DNA of 13,024 bases from Cryomorphaceae bacterium (GTDB lineage: Bacteria; Bacteroidota; Bacteroidia; Flavobacteriales_D; Crocinitomicaceae): contig JAIXRD010000181.1 of assembly GCA_027485365.1 (NCBI GenBank), positions 1-13,024 on the forward strand, written 5' to 3'. Shown one piece after another: positions 12,560-13,024 of the stretch. Positions within the stretch are counted from its first letter, which is position 1. Every line of letters starts with the position of its first letter. A program made the translations under genes and the position numbers. The notes under the pieces were generated by a model. It saw only the letters and a list, made by a program, of their open reading frames with translations, was not told the origin of the DNA and did no database searches.

Positions 12560-13024
12560 TCAACGTGATGATAAATACCGGATTACCTCCGCCGCACCAT
12601 GCAAGCCAAAGAGAGCCGGCATGTAACTAATGGTGCCATAAAACGACTTCTTGAACTTTGTCCCGTCTGTCATTTTAAGCGATTTTTTATCTTGGAGTTC
12701 CGAAGAAAACACGGCTTTTATACCCCGAAGCGATGCTCCTTGTCGTTTCATGCGCTTTTTAATATGAGCCCCTAACTTGCAGTTGTGTGTATCGGCCAAG
12801 TTAACAACTTTCACGGTCGATGGATCGGATTTCCCTCCAGCCCCTAAATGGCTAATGATCTTGATTTTTAGTCGTTTACAGGCGAGTAACCATGCCAGTT
12901 TCGGACTTACAGAATCAATGCAATCCATCACATAATCTGGTTTGTATTCAGCTAAGAGCTCCCATACGCGTTCAGGAAGCACAAATTCTTCAATGATATG
13001 CAGCTTGATTTCTGGATTGATGTC
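12560..13024 (-). CDS. tcdA: tRNA threonylcarbamoyladenosine dehydratase, C-terminal part
   Basis: E1-like (ThiF/MoeB superfamily) enzyme that uses ATP to cyclise N6-threonylcarbamoyladenosine at tRNA position 37 to the hydantoin form. The window holds the last 154 codons and the frame runs off the right edge, so the ATP-binding N-terminal part is missing. Visible landmarks are VMDCIDSVSPK (32-42 of the visible part), then SHLGAGGKSDPSTVKV (58-73), DTHNCKLGAHIKKRMKRQG and GIKAVFSSE, followed by GTISYMPALFGLHGAAEVI. All match the order in E. coli TcdA/CsdL. The gap to ctaA is 70 bases and contains no clear terminator. Confidence 0.92.
   Translation of the reverse strand, partial: DINPEIKLHIIEEFVLPERVWELLAEYKPDYVMDCIDSVSPKLAWLLACKRLKIKIISHLGAGGKSDPSTVKVVNLADTHNCKLGAHIKKRMKRQGASLRGIKAVFSSELQDKKSLKMTDGTKFKKSFYGTISYMPALFGLHGAAEVIRYLSSR

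Overview
The window looks like chromosomal DNA from a member of the Bacteroidota, probably order Flavobacteriales and possibly near the Fluviicola/Crocinitomicaceae group; the family-level placement is a guess. Three things support this. One is the Bacteroidota-type promoter -7 box TAnnTTTG in front of several genes, most clearly rpmH. Another is a secreted protein ending in a type IX secretion (Por/T9SS) C-terminal sorting domain. The third is a set of envelope proteins typical of the phylum (OmpL-like beta-barrel porin, SPII lipoproteins, a YdjM-type protein with a long C-terminal extension). The base composition is AT-rich.

Layout: 1-1158 (-) is the N-terminal two thirds of an ABC exporter, cut by the window edge. 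It is divergent from rpmH (ribosomal protein L34, +), which has a strong promoter and terminator and is followed by an outer-membrane porin (+). A convergent gene (2600-3532, -) encodes an exported protein with an HExxH zinc-binding motif and no family I recognise. Then come a doubtful small ORF (+), a hairpin, a small cytoplasmic protein of unknown function (-), and a divergently transcribed YdjM-type membrane protein (+).

The stretch 5.58-6.94 kb is the least ordinary. It holds a cysteine-rich lipoprotein gene (-) containing a run of 15 T on its coding strand. It also holds a CAU-anticodon tRNA (-), with a terminator one base past its 3' end. A 62-64 bp direct repeat copies the tRNA's last ten bases plus the terminator, around a GC-rich palindromic spacer, and a third related terminator lies beyond the lipoprotein gene. 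I read this as repeat-driven remodelling of a tRNA 3' flank. No integrase or transposase is visible.

From 7.16 kb: a small lipoprotein (+), then a minus-strand series. This comprises aat (N-end-rule aminoacyl transferase) preceded by a 57-residue membrane protein, a beta-barrel protein, a bestrophin-type channel, a T9SS-secreted protein, ctaA (heme A synthase) and the C-terminal part of tcdA. The ctaA, T9SS, bestrophin and barrel genes are packed with gaps of 16, -4 and 46 bases and could be one transcription unit.

Most of the window is ordinary housekeeping and envelope genes. I found no defence system, CRISPR array, mobile-element gene or obviously new multi-gene system. The best candidates for follow-up are the tRNA-flank repeat, the T15 tract and the HExxH protein.
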